A stretch of 32,618 nucleotides of DNA from an uncultured Rickettsiaceae bacterium (GCA_905479885.1 CAJQOE010000088.1:1-32618), one strand, 5' to 3'; positions 7,642 through 15,792 are shown, counted from the first letter of the stretch. Translations and numbers: made by a program. The notes: generated by a model from the sequence alone, not told the origin.

Positions 7642-8324
7642 TGATTAAAAAATCGTTCAAACATTTTCTAAAAAATAGCCCATTGGTACATAAATTATCG
7701 GTGGGTATTATTTTCCTCTATCTAAAAGTCGCATATTTAACCAATAAATGGATTTTTATTTGGCCAGAAGGTATGAAGGATGACGTAATAAATGCTAAAG
7801 ATGGCATATTATTTGCTATTTGGCATAATCGTTTAGCTTTTTCTATGCATATTTGTAGAAATTATGATGGTATGTACGGTCTAGCCTCACCGCATACTGA
7901 CGGTAAATTAATTACTGATGTAGTGAGAAAAATGGGCTATGGGATTATCGAAGGTTCAACGAATCGTAAACCTATAGAAGCACTTAGGGGGATTATTAAA
8001 CAAATTCAATCTGGTAATAAAGTAGTTATAACTCCAGATGGGCCAAGAGGACCAGTCTATAAGGTAAATAGTAGTATAACCCGCCTTGGTAAGAAGTATA
8101 ATAAAGAGGTGATACCAATTTCATGCATAGCTACAAAATATTTTGAATTAAAAAGCTGGGATCGTATGATTATTCCCAAAAATTTTGGTAAAATTGTAGT
8201 AATCTTTGGTAAGCCATTACAACTATCTGGTGATGAAAAGCAGGATAGCCAGCTACTTGAAGATACGCTTATGGAGCTTTCTTCAAAAGCAGAACTAACA
8301 ATGAGAGATAATATAATTAAATGA
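7641..8324 (+). CDS. DUF374 family lysophospholipid acyltransferase-like protein
   Basis: This 227-residue protein belongs to the DUF374 branch of the PlsC-like acyltransferases. After an N-terminal membrane-associated helix (about 20-42) come WHNR (61-64, in place of the usual HX4D start), SPHTDGKLI (83-91), GYGIIEGSTNRK and the glycine/proline motif DGPRGP (133-138), then VIPISC and a GKPLQLS end. The acyl donor and acceptor are not known; the position between aspC and waaA suggests a role in lipid A or phospholipid acylation at the inner membrane. The start overlaps the aspC stop by one base, and the stop overlaps waaA by four. Confidence 0.85.
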   Translation: MIKKSFKHFLKNSPLVHKLSVGIIFLYLKVAYLTNKWIFIWPEGMKDDVINAKDGILFAIWHNRLAFSMHICRNYDGMYGLASPHTDGKLITDVVRKMGYGIIEGSTNRKPIEALRGIIKQIQSGNKVVITPDGPRGPVYKVNSSITRLGKKYNKEVIPISCIATKYFELKSWDRMIIPKNFGKIVVIFGKPLQLSGDEKQDSQLLEDTLMELSSKAELTMRDNIIK

Positions 8325-9583
8325 TGATATTTCACTTTTATAATTTTATGAATTTTATACTGTTTCCAGTGTATTTTGTTGTACTTTTAGTTCGCTTAAT
8401 TAAAAAGAAAGATAACATAAAGTCAATTACTCAGCGTTTAGGAGGAGACATGACAGCTCGCCCCTCCGGAAGGCTAATCTGGATGCATGCCGCTAGTGTA
8501 GGCGAAGCTATGGTGGCAATTACGCTCGTAAGGGAATTGAATAAGCAATATCCCAATAGCAATTACTTGATTACTACTGGAACTCTTTCATCCGCTGATA
8601 TACTGGCTAAATGGTTGCCAAACAATGCTATGCATCAATTTACTCCTATAGATAACTTGCTTGTTGTGCAGAAGTTTATTAATCATTGGAAGCCAGATCT
8701 TGGAATATTCATTGAATCGGAATTATGGCCATGCTTGATTCAAGTCGCAGCTTCAAGATTTAATTTAATTTTGGTCAATGCTAGATTGTCGGATAAATCC
8801 TATGAACGTTGGCAGAGACGTAGAGAAATATTTCAACAAATCGTAGGGAATTTTAAAAATATACTTGTTCAAAGCAAGTCTGACTTAGACAAATATAGAG
8901 ATCTTGGTTGTAATAAAATCTTAAATTTAGGCAATCTTAAATTTGCTAATAAAGAGTTGGAAGTAGATAAAAAACAACTTCAAGAATTACAAATGCTACT
9001 GGCAAAGAAAAAGATATTTGTTGCTAGTAGCACGCATCATGAGGATGAAGAGGTTACTTTAAGTATTATCAAAAATTTTAAACAAAAAAATATCAATTAT
9101 TATCCAATTATTGTACTTAGACACCCAGAAAGACGGGATGAGCTTGCAAAGCGGTGTGTTAAATTAGGATTGAGTTATTCTATTCGTTCAGAAGAAGCTA
9201 TGCCGTCCTTAGAAAAAGACCTTTATATTGTCGATAGTTTTGGTGAATTAGGGCTATTTTATAGCCTTGCATTTATGAGTTTTGTTGGTGGCTCATTTAA
9301 ACATGGTGGACATAATTTAATGGAACCGGCTTATTTTGATAATGTAATTGTACTTGGACCAGATATGAGTAATTTTCAAAATATCGCAGATGATATGTTT
9401 AGCAGTAAAGCTGCTTTGCAAATAAATAACGCTCAGGAGCTGGCAGAGAAGATAGAATTTTTCTTTGATAAAAAACATCAACAAGAGGCAAATGAGTTTA
9501 GCAAAAATGCACGTAATTTTGTTTTAAATCGAGACGAAACTTTAGGCTGTTATATGCAGGAAATAGGTAAGTTTTTAAAATGA
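8321..9583 (+). CDS. waaA: 3-deoxy-D-manno-octulosonic acid (Kdo) transferase
   Basis: WaaA (KdtA) adds Kdo to lipid IVA at the inner face of the inner membrane. The protein begins with a membrane anchor (MMIFHFYNFMNFILFPVYFV) and then shows the GT30 motifs: HAASVGEAMVAITLVREL (about 55-72), FIESELWPCLI, VNARLSDKSYERW and VGGSFKHGGHNLMEPAYF (about 324-341), where the conserved HN.LEPA nucleotide-sugar signature lies. At 420 residues it is normal. The ATG at 8321 overlaps the previous stop. How many Kdo residues it adds cannot be told from sequence. It shows that the organism makes LPS. Confidence 0.95.
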   Translation: MMIFHFYNFMNFILFPVYFVVLLVRLIKKKDNIKSITQRLGGDMTARPSGRLIWMHAASVGEAMVAITLVRELNKQYPNSNYLITTGTLSSADILAKWLPNNAMHQFTPIDNLLVVQKFINHWKPDLGIFIESELWPCLIQVAASRFNLILVNARLSDKSYERWQRRREIFQQIVGNFKNILVQSKSDLDKYRDLGCNKILNLGNLKFANKELEVDKKQLQELQMLLAKKKIFVASSTHHEDEEVTLSIIKNFKQKNINYYPIIVLRHPERRDELAKRCVKLGLSYSIRSEEAMPSLEKDLYIVDSFGELGLFYSLAFMSFVGGSFKHGGHNLMEPAYFDNVIVLGPDMSNFQNIADDMFSSKAALQINNAQELAEKIEFFFDKKHQQEANEFSKNARNFVLNRDETLGCYMQEIGKFLK

Positions 9584-10554
9584 TAAAACTGATATATCCA
9601 AAATTTTGGTCAAAAAATGGAGTGTTGTCATATTTATTGATACCATTTTCTTGGATATATATTTTTCTCGGGAAGGTCCGCACAATATTAGTCAAACCAG
9701 TGAAGATAGACGCTAAAGTAATTTGCGTGGGTAATATGAGTGTTGGCGGTACAGGTAAAACACAAATAGTATTATGGTTAGCCAAGCGTCTTGCTCAAAG
9801 GAAAGCAAACTTTTTAGTAGTAACGAAAGGTTATGGTTCTAGTCTACGAGGAGCTAAACTTGTAGAAAAAACTGACTTAGCATCAGAAGTAGGCGATGAA
9901 TCAGTGCTACTTAGCACATATGCACCAGTACTCGCTGCTAAAAATATAAAAGCTGCATTGCCAATTATTGCAAAATTAAAACCAGAAATAGTAATTTTTG
10001 ACGATGGATTACAAAATCCAGGTTTCATTAAAGATTTAAATATATTGGTTATAGATGCCAATAGAGCTGTAGGTAACAGAAATATATTTCCTTCTGGTCC
10101 GCTTAGGGAATCTACAAAGTCGGCTCTAGATAAATCTGATATTATTGTTATGGTTGGAAATGATTTGTGCCAAGATTTTACACTTATTAACAATATAATA
10201 GCTAATGATAAACCTCTCTTTAAAGCTAAAATAAAACTAAAGGCTCAATTAGATTTAAGTAAAAGATATTATGCGTTTACTGCAATAGGCAATCCAGATA
10301 GGTTTTATGACTTGTTAAAAAACCAAGGGGCAACTCTAGCCGAAGTGCAGTCTTTTTCAGACCATCATAATTATACCAAGCTTGAAATTGAAGCTCTGCA
10401 AGTTCATGCCAAGCAAAATAAATATTCTTTGATTACTACAAAAAAGGATTACGTGAAGATACCTAAAGATGACAACGTAATATGTGCAGATGTAGTACTT
10501 GATATTGATAATGAACAAAATTTATTCAGCTTTATATATGATAAAAAAAATTAA
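9580..10554 (+). CDS. lpxK: Tetraacyldisaccharide 4'-kinase
   Basis: LpxK phosphorylates the 4' position of the lipid A disaccharide to give lipid IVA, the acceptor for WaaA. An N-terminal hydrophobic helix (about 17-32) anchors it to the membrane. The Walker A motif is VGGTGKT (55-61), the FDDGLQNP motif is at about 140, and VIDANRAVGNRNIFPSGPLRE follows (about 159 on). The C-terminal part contains SFSDHHNYT and TTKKDYVKI, both typical of LpxK. At 324 residues the length is normal. It overlaps waaA by four bases and the downstream acyltransferase by 17, so the genes are translated as a coupled set. Confidence 0.95.
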   Translation: MIKLIYPKFWSKNGVLSYLLIPFSWIYIFLGKVRTILVKPVKIDAKVICVGNMSVGGTGKTQIVLWLAKRLAQRKANFLVVTKGYGSSLRGAKLVEKTDLASEVGDESVLLSTYAPVLAAKNIKAALPIIAKLKPEIVIFDDGLQNPGFIKDLNILVIDANRAVGNRNIFPSGPLRESTKSALDKSDIIVMVGNDLCQDFTLINNIIANDKPLFKAKIKLKAQLDLSKRYYAFTAIGNPDRFYDLLKNQGATLAEVQSFSDHHNYTKLEIEALQVHAKQNKYSLITTKKDYVKIPKDDNVICADVVLDIDNEQNLFSFIYDKKN

Positions 10555-11407
10555 ACATCTATTTGAATATATAATATTTATCGCTTTGACTAGTTTTCTA
10601 AGAGTATTATCTGTGGATAAAGCCGCTAGTTTATGTAGCATGTTGGCCAGAAAAATTGGTCCATATTTAGGTGTTAGTAATATTGCTAGAAGTAACTTAC
10701 AGAAAGTTTATGGCAATGATATTAATATAGAAAAAACCATAGATGAATTATGGGATAATTATGGACGCTATATAGGCGAGTTTGCGTTCATAAATAGCAT
10801 GAGCGATGAAGAGCTGTTGAAAAGAGTTAAGCTTACAGGGCTTGAAAATGTCAAAAAATTTCAAGAGCAAGGCCGGCCATTTATGTTGTTTTTAGGGCAT
10901 CAGGCTAATTGGGATTTTGTTATTCGTAGAATTAACGATATATACCCTAAATTTGGTATAGTATACAGAAAGGCTAATAATCCTTATGTTGACCGATGTA
11001 TCCTTGGTGAGCGTTCTAGTGACTCAAATATAATTATGATTCCCAAGGGGCCATCTGGTGTTAAAGATTTAATGCGTGCAATTAAATCCAAAATGTCGAT
11101 AGCTATGTTGGTGGATCAAAAAATGAATGATGGTATCGAAGTACCATTCTTCAATAAACCAGCTATGACCGCACCCGCAATTGCTAAGTTAAGTTTGCGA
11201 TATAATTATCCAATAATTCCATGTCAGATTATTCGTTTAAAAGGGAGTTATTTTGAATTAAAATTGCATCCGGAGTTAAAATACAAGGCGACAAAAAATA
11301 CGGAGCAGGATTACTACAACATAATGCTTGCTATAAATAAAAAACTTGAAGAATGGATACGTAAAAAGCCAGGGCAATGGTTTTGGTTCCATAATAGATG
11401 GAAATAA
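10538..11407 (+). CDS. lpxL: Lauroyl/myristoyl Kdo-lipid A acyltransferase (LpxL/HtrB type)
   Basis: It adds a secondary acyl chain to Kdo2-lipid IVA. I start it at the ATG at 10538 (289 residues): a longer frame to 10499 would need a TTG and extend further into lpxK. An N-terminal membrane helix (HLFEYIIFIALTSFLRVL) is followed by the catalytic HX4D motif GHQANWDF (H121, D126), the region MIPKGPSGVKDLMRAIKS, the VDQKMNDGIEVPFF motif and the C-terminal W..RKPGQWFWFHNRWK, all characteristic of LpxL/LpxM. Whether it is lpxL or lpxM is uncertain. It is the last gene of the overlapping run from aspC. Confidence 0.9.
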   Translation: MIKKIKHLFEYIIFIALTSFLRVLSVDKAASLCSMLARKIGPYLGVSNIARSNLQKVYGNDINIEKTIDELWDNYGRYIGEFAFINSMSDEELLKRVKLTGLENVKKFQEQGRPFMLFLGHQANWDFVIRRINDIYPKFGIVYRKANNPYVDRCILGERSSDSNIIMIPKGPSGVKDLMRAIKSKMSIAMLVDQKMNDGIEVPFFNKPAMTAPAIAKLSLRYNYPIIPCQIIRLKGSYFELKLHPELKYKATKNTEQDYYNIMLAINKKLEEWIRKKPGQWFWFHNRWK

Positions 11408-11482
11408 TGTTTTTTATTGAGTTTTTAATTATATGGTAATAGAATGCTACGCTGTATATAATTATTAACAAGTAGTTTATTT

Positions 11483-12193
11483 ATGCCTGAAGTTTTTTTC
11501 AATGGTCCGGCTGGTCGTATAGAAGGGCAATATACTCAGTTTCCTAATCCACAAGCTCCTATAGCATTAGTATTACATCCACACCCGCTTTATGGTGGAA
11601 CGATGAATAATAAAGTCGTGTATAACGTATATAAAACTTTATTTGACAATGACTTTACCGTTCTAAGGATGAATTTTCGTGGGGTTGGTAGATCTATGGG
11701 CGAATTTGATGATGGCGTTGGAGAGATGACAGATGCGGCAACAGCACTAGATTGGCTGCAAGTGAATCATCCTATGAGTAAAGTTAATTTAATAGCTGGA
11801 TTTTCCTTTGGTGCATGGATAGCTATGCAACTTATAATGCGTAGACCAGAAATTACTAATTTTTTAGCTGTGTCGCCTCCAGTTAATAAATATGATTTTT
11901 CGTTCTTATCTCCATGTCCAATTCCTGGATTAATAGTGCAAGGCGATAAAGATAGTGTCGTTACAGAAGAATCAGTGCATAATTTAGCGCAAAGATTAGC
12001 TAAACAGAAAAATGTTCATGTTGATTACCGCATGATAGGAGGCGCTGATCATTTCTTTCGTAATAAAATTGATGTATTTAATCAAGAAATTGATGATTAC
12101 CTGAAGAGCACATTCTCGCACCAAGAGGTTAAAGTAAAAAAATCAAGCACAGATAAGGCCAAGCCTGCAGTTAAAAAGATCTTTTTAGATTAG
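11483..12193 (+). CDS. Alpha/beta hydrolase (COG2945-type)
   Basis: This 236-residue cytosolic protein is a small alpha/beta hydrolase. Visible features are HPHPLYGGTMNNKVV (about 32-46), which is diagnostic of this subfamily, MNFRGVGRSMG, the nucleophile elbow AGFSFGAW with S108, an acidic residue in VQGDKDSVV (D155 or D157) and the catalytic H190 in GGADHFF. The C-terminal 25 residues are lysine-rich. The substrate is unknown. It stands alone, 75 bases after the lpxL-type gene and 118 bases before the lipase-like gene, so it may have its own promoter. Confidence 0.85.
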   Translation: MPEVFFNGPAGRIEGQYTQFPNPQAPIALVLHPHPLYGGTMNNKVVYNVYKTLFDNDFTVLRMNFRGVGRSMGEFDDGVGEMTDAATALDWLQVNHPMSKVNLIAGFSFGAWIAMQLIMRRPEITNFLAVSPPVNKYDFSFLSPCPIPGLIVQGDKDSVVTEESVHNLAQRLAKQKNVHVDYRMIGGADHFFRNKIDVFNQEIDDYLKSTFSHQEVKVKKSSTDKAKPAVKKIFLD

Positions 12194-12284
12194 ATTATTG
12201 TGGTATTTTAGCTAATTATCATCCTAGAGCACAATATAAATTACTATTGCTGCTTGTGCGGGTAACCAAATCGTATACACTCAA

Positions 12285-12302
12285 CTTAATTAAATAATTA
12301 AG
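12285..12302. promoter_or_regulatory. Small inverted repeat in the leader of the lipase-like gene
   Basis: CTTAATT (12285-12291) and AATTAAG (12296-12302) form a 7-bp stem with a 4-base loop, ending ten bases before the ATG at 12312. A TATACA box lies just upstream (12274-12279), without a convincing -35. It might affect translation initiation; a chance AT palindrome is possible. Confidence 0.25.
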
Positions 12303-12311
12303 AGTTGTCTT

Positions 12312-13562
12312 ATGCCTGCTAATACTAAGAGTGTAATCAATGAGTCTCACCCTGATTGGAAAGCTTTTAATGGTAAAGCTGCTGAAGGAGTTGTCTTCAC
12401 CAATTTTGCTTATAGTCAAAAGGATGAAGAAATGCAAGCTATGGCAGATTCTATGCCAGAGGGTTATGAATTATTTTTGATGACTGATCATGTGCAAGAC
12501 AGTAAAGAGGCATCTTTTCGTTGTGCAGCCTTTGTTAACCAAACAACTAAGGAGATTGTATTTGCTACAGCCGGAACACGTTTTGGAATGCATCAAGAAG
12601 GTGTACATGATTTAATGGATGACGCTTTATTGGTGGCTCAAAATAAACCTCGCAAAATGAATCCGGCGCAAATTTTGAATGATATGATTCTAGATAGTTT
12701 GGGTGACGCAGCTAAAGATTATAATTTTCATTACACAGGGCATTCACTAGGAGCAGCTATGGCAGAAATGCAGGCAGCTGATATGGATATTAAACTCACA
12801 AAACAAGGTTTTAAAAGGCCAGAAGATCGTGAACAAATTACAGCCGTCACTTTTGAGAACCCTGGCACCAAGGCAATATTAGGAAAAATGTATGAAGAAG
12901 CAGGTTTGCCTAAAGAAAGCGTTGAGAAGTTAAATTTCTGTGAATTTCAAAATCGTGGCAATATTATTAATAGCTTGAATGAACAAACTGGGCGCACCTA
13001 TTTAATTGTTCCAAATTCCCAAACAGAAAGAAACCCATCTATGATACAAATGGTGTTCGAAGTTGTTGCTAAATACGTATCTGAACTTAGCCCTATGCTT
13101 GGAAAGGCCTTTAGTTTGCTAGCACCTGGCGGTATTGATACTAGTTTGATCAGTGATCATAGTTTATCAAATTTTGATGAGGTATTTGTTCAACGAGCAG
13201 GAAATGTTAAGAAAGAAGGAAATATAATATCACTTGAAGAAGCATATAGTGGTATCAAACCTATACAACATGATGCACAAATAGTAGAGAAAATATCATC
13301 AATCAAGGCAGAAAATGGCAATATCGGTAAGCAAGAATTGTCTATGAATAATCTAAGTTCAGAGACAGGCAAGCTAGATCGCATAGTATTTAGTAAGAGT
13401 GAATTAAATGTAGCTATGAAAAATCTAAAAAAACCTGAGCCTCGTGCTATTGTTAGTAATACTGATAAAGTTAAGCTAAAAGCTAGTGCCAAAGAAGAAA
13501 TGCAGCAATCACATAAACTACCGAGTGCTAGAGAAATTGTTAGCCCTATTGTTTCTAGGTAA
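12312..13562 (+). CDS. Lipase (class 3)-like serine hydrolase with disordered C-terminal tail
   Basis: The N-terminal two thirds resemble class 3 lipase/phospholipase folds. TTKEIVFATAGTRFG (about 77-91) is the oxyanion strand. GHSLGAAMAEMQAAD carries the nucleophile S145. TAVTFENPGTKAI matches the usual tFG.P strand. The stretch NRGNIINSLNEQTG (214-227) sits where these enzymes usually have the catalytic Asp, but here the best-aligned residue is N217. DHSLSNFDEVF contains the probable catalytic H283. There is no signal peptide. Residues about 300-416 are polar, low in hydrophobics and unrelated to the enzyme domain; such tails are common in secreted effectors (inference). It is followed 75 bases later by an NlpC/P60-like gene on the same strand. 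The substrate is unknown. Confidence 0.6.
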   Translation: MPANTKSVINESHPDWKAFNGKAAEGVVFTNFAYSQKDEEMQAMADSMPEGYELFLMTDHVQDSKEASFRCAAFVNQTTKEIVFATAGTRFGMHQEGVHDLMDDALLVAQNKPRKMNPAQILNDMILDSLGDAAKDYNFHYTGHSLGAAMAEMQAADMDIKLTKQGFKRPEDREQITAVTFENPGTKAILGKMYEEAGLPKESVEKLNFCEFQNRGNIINSLNEQTGRTYLIVPNSQTERNPSMIQMVFEVVAKYVSELSPMLGKAFSLLAPGGIDTSLISDHSLSNFDEVFVQRAGNVKKEGNIISLEEAYSGIKPIQHDAQIVEKISSIKAENGNIGKQELSMNNLSSETGKLDRIVFSKSELNVAMKNLKKPEPRAIVSNTDKVKLKASAKEEMQQSHKLPSAREIVSPIVSR

Positions 13563-13637
13563 TGTTTTTTGATATATAGATTGATATTCTCGTGATAAAA
13601 GGGTAAAAAGTATTGGAGAATACAACTAGCAAGGATT

Positions 13638-14903
13638 ATGGCCAAGAGACAAGAAATAATAGGACAGCACATCATTACTGCCGCAGTACTGCATATGCGC
13701 CAAACACAAAAGCAAATCCAGACAGAGCAAGAACAACTTCTATATTCGATAAAATTATTGCAAGAAAATAAAGAATTTTTAGACATTAGTTTTGATAATT
13801 TAGCAAAACTTGTTCAACAAATTTTGCTAAATGAGGTTGAATCAGTTAAGGCACTTAATAAAGCAATTGTGACAAATAAAGATGCCGGGTGCATAACTCA
13901 TTATGGGGTAAGAACTCATAAATTGTTAGAAATATTAGAAGGAACAATTGCACTTGCTACCGAAGAAAATGTAGGACGCATTCTTGAAGGAAGATATGCA
14001 ATTGGATACCATAACGCAATTCCTGAAGTTCTGCCTACGCTTGGTCAAGAAGGAACATTTTGGGGAAGTTCTAAACCTACTTTTTTCACTACTCTTACAG
14101 AGACTATAGGCTATATCCTTACAGGACTTAGAATTTATGCCACTGATGATTCAGCAACGCTTCATACATTTCACTTACCTGAAAAATTTGACGCTACTTT
14201 AGTAGTAAGATCTAGCCTATTTATTAATATAGATGGTTCTTCAACGTCTCTTACAATACCACATTCTGGTTATTCATTTGGTGGGGATCGAGTTAATGAT
14301 AAAGTGTTTAGACCACAAGATTGTACTTCATTCTTAGAAATGATAGTGCAACTTCCTGCAAATGGAGCAAGTACTGCAGATTTATATTTAACAACAAGAA
14401 GCTTGTTAAAAGAAAGCTTACCAGTAGTAGACGTAAGTTGGTTTGACACAGCTGGTGGCCAAATGGTTAAACTATTTGATATAAATACCAAAACCCCAAA
14501 CGCTGGTGATGTATGGTCATGTCGCAAGTTCAATGAAGCAGCCCATATTGGTTCTTCACTAGGGTGTGGCGGTCATGCTGGTATATATCTTGGCCAAAAT
14601 GGTAGGGATTTAGTAACACTTGCTTATAATAGAGACATGCCTGGGATTGAGGGGTTTGGTATTGAAAACAGAGTTGGTGAAGATGAATCTAAAACACAAG
14701 CTCAATCCTTTTTAACTCGCAACGAGACAGGCTTTACCTTAGGTTCTGAGGAGGCATACCCATATAAAGATTTAAGTGATTTAGTTGGTCTAACTGCATT
14801 TGTCGATAAACAAATTTTCCAAGGAGCTCGAGTTCAAGATGAAGAAGAGGTAGAAGGTCTTATTTATGATTCAATTAAAGAATTTATTGAACATAGCGAA
14901 TAG
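13638..14903 (+). CDS. Uncharacterised protein with NlpC/P60-like cysteine hydrolase motifs
   Basis: I do not recognise the whole protein. Residues about 18-65 are glutamine- and leucine-rich and may form a helical or coiled segment. The C-terminal half has the motif order of NlpC/P60 hydrolases: RPQDCTSFLEMIVQL with a candidate nucleophile C229 (compare DCSG.V), then PNAGDVWSCR (compare PGDLVFF), then GGHAGIYLGQNG with a candidate H313 (compare HVGIYLG). A third polar residue is not certain. NlpC/P60 enzymes cut peptidoglycan peptides or act as amidases, but this protein has no signal peptide or membrane segment. It would therefore act in the cytosol or be exported by a dedicated system. An AAGGA ribosome site precedes the ATG. 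The gene follows the lipase-like gene and converges on the SRPBCC gene. Confidence 0.55.
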   Translation: MAKRQEIIGQHIITAAVLHMRQTQKQIQTEQEQLLYSIKLLQENKEFLDISFDNLAKLVQQILLNEVESVKALNKAIVTNKDAGCITHYGVRTHKLLEILEGTIALATEENVGRILEGRYAIGYHNAIPEVLPTLGQEGTFWGSSKPTFFTTLTETIGYILTGLRIYATDDSATLHTFHLPEKFDATLVVRSSLFINIDGSSTSLTIPHSGYSFGGDRVNDKVFRPQDCTSFLEMIVQLPANGASTADLYLTTRSLLKESLPVVDVSWFDTAGGQMVKLFDINTKTPNAGDVWSCRKFNEAAHIGSSLGCGGHAGIYLGQNGRDLVTLAYNRDMPGIEGFGIENRVGEDESKTQAQSFLTRNETGFTLGSEEAYPYKDLSDLVGLTAFVDKQIFQGARVQDEEEVEGLIYDSIKEFIEHSE

Positions 14904-14990
14904 TTACAATAGTTGAGAGTTAAGTTTCTTTATCTATATTTGGGGTAGCGTAATTGGAGTTATTCAAAGCTAAGATTGGTAAATTAATAA

Positions 14991-15413
14991 TTAATCATGC
15001 ATTTTAGCAAGTTTCACTAGGGCGTCTATTTCACCTGGGATTGTCCTGGCGATATTTTTTGCCACCAACATCACCCATAACCATTTGAGGGGGCCAGTTA
15101 CGACTAGTTTATGGCTCAGGCGCAAGCTTCCTTTGATTTCTTCCAGTATATAAGTGTTGTACATTTTTGCTCCTAAAAATTTAGTACAATCTGTGAAAGA
15201 TTTATGCGCTTTTACTTCTGTAATTTTAACTTTTGCGATCGGCGCCCTTTGGGGTTTTAATAAGAAATAATTCCCAATAATAAACTCGTCTTCCATTTTG
15301 CAATATTCAAGGTTAGTATGCCAATCTGGCCAATTATTTATATCGATCAAAAGGCTCCATATAGCATCTTTCTTAACATTTTGATAAATTTTACTGTATG
15401 AGTGATTCCACAT
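14991..15413 (-). CDS. SRPBCC family protein (polyketide cyclase/START-like)
   Basis: The 140-residue sequence fits the SRPBCC helix-grip fold. It begins with the strand SYSKIYQNVKKDAIWSLLIDINNWPDWH, where the W..L.D...WP.W pattern is typical. It continues with beta strands carrying KVKITEVKAHKSFTDCTKF and ends in a long C-terminal helix (LWVMLVAKNIARTIPGEIDALVKLAK). Members bind small hydrophobic ligands; the ligand here is unknown. It begins two bases after the stop of the small membrane protein on the same strand, so the two are probably an operon. Cytosolic. Confidence 0.75.
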   Translation of the reverse strand: MWNHSYSKIYQNVKKDAIWSLLIDINNWPDWHTNLEYCKMEDEFIIGNYFLLKPQRAPIAKVKITEVKAHKSFTDCTKFLGAKMYNTYILEEIKGSLRLSHKLVVTGPLKWLWVMLVAKNIARTIPGEIDALVKLAKMHD

Positions 15414-15415
15414 AA

Positions 15416-15685
15416 TTACGCAGTTTGAATTAATTTAGCAGTAGCACCATGCGGATTATTACTAGTATATTCTTTTATATCAAAATCATATAAAGCAAAT
15501 TGAATTATCAATAATAAAGCTATAGTGGTAAGAGCTTTGTATTTGTATAATGCTAAGGTAAGAAGGTGCGAACTATTTTTTACCGTACGGCTATTATATA
15601 TTGCGCCAGTTGCGCGTTTCATTTCCTTTATCGGCACTATAGAAGGCACTAAAACTGGGTGTTTATATTGTAGAGTTGTTTTCAT
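15416..15685 (-). CDS. Small hypothetical protein with one membrane segment
   Basis: I do not recognise this 89-residue protein. It has a basic first half and one probable transmembrane helix (about 52-66, LTTIALLLIIQFALY), then a short polar tail. A TTAGG lies upstream of the ATG at 15685, though spaced widely. It is separated by two bases from the SRPBCC gene, which supports it being a real gene. The opposite-strand open frame at 15525-15722 looks like a shadow. Confidence 0.45.
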   Translation of the reverse strand: MKTTLQYKHPVLVPSIVPIKEMKRATGAIYNSRTVKNSSHLLTLALYKYKALTTIALLLIIQFALYDFDIKEYTSNNPHGATAKLIQTA

Positions 15686-15706
15686 AATAATAAACCTAAT
15701 TTTTAT

Positions 15707-15736
15707 TTGGCATCAGCCATAAATCTATGTTATAAA
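15707..15736 (+). promoter_or_regulatory. Candidate promoter of the umuD-like gene
   Basis: TTGGCA (15707-15712), an 18-base spacer and TATAAA (15731-15736) lie about 57 bases upstream of the ATG at 15793. Both hexamers are close to sigma70 consensus, and transcription would start near 15743. Confidence 0.45.
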
Positions 15737-15745
15737 ATAAATGTA

Positions 15746-15758
15746 CACTTTTCAAGTG
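15746..15758. promoter_or_regulatory. Palindrome at the umuD-like transcription start (possible operator)
   Basis: CACTT-TTC-AAGTG is a perfect 5-bp inverted repeat with a 3-base spacer, directly downstream of the candidate -10 box. A repressor bound here would block initiation. It does not match the usual alphaproteobacterial LexA half-sites (GTTC or GAAC), so an SOS role is not shown. Self-regulation by the S24 protein is a possibility. Confidence 0.35.
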
Positions 15759-15792
15759 CTAAATTGATAAAAGATAAAATAAGGTACAAATT

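Noticed and set aside
9831..10193. 120-codon minus-strand open frame
   Set aside because: It is antisense to lpxK, whose motifs are intact and in frame.
13190..13786. 198-codon open frame on the minus strand
   Set aside because: It lies across the end of the lipase-like gene and the start of the NlpC/P60-like gene. It has Cys/Ser/Leu-rich composition typical of antisense frames, and no ribosome site or domain.
15525..15722. 65-codon plus-strand open frame opposite the small membrane protein
   Set aside because: No ribosome site. It overlaps the promoter of the umuD-like gene, and the minus-strand frame is better supported by its spacing to the SRPBCC gene.
15746..15758. LexA/SOS box upstream of the umuD-like gene
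   Set aside because: The palindrome does not contain GTTC/GAAC half-sites with 7-base spacing, nor the CTG-N10-CAG form, so I list it only as a possible operator.
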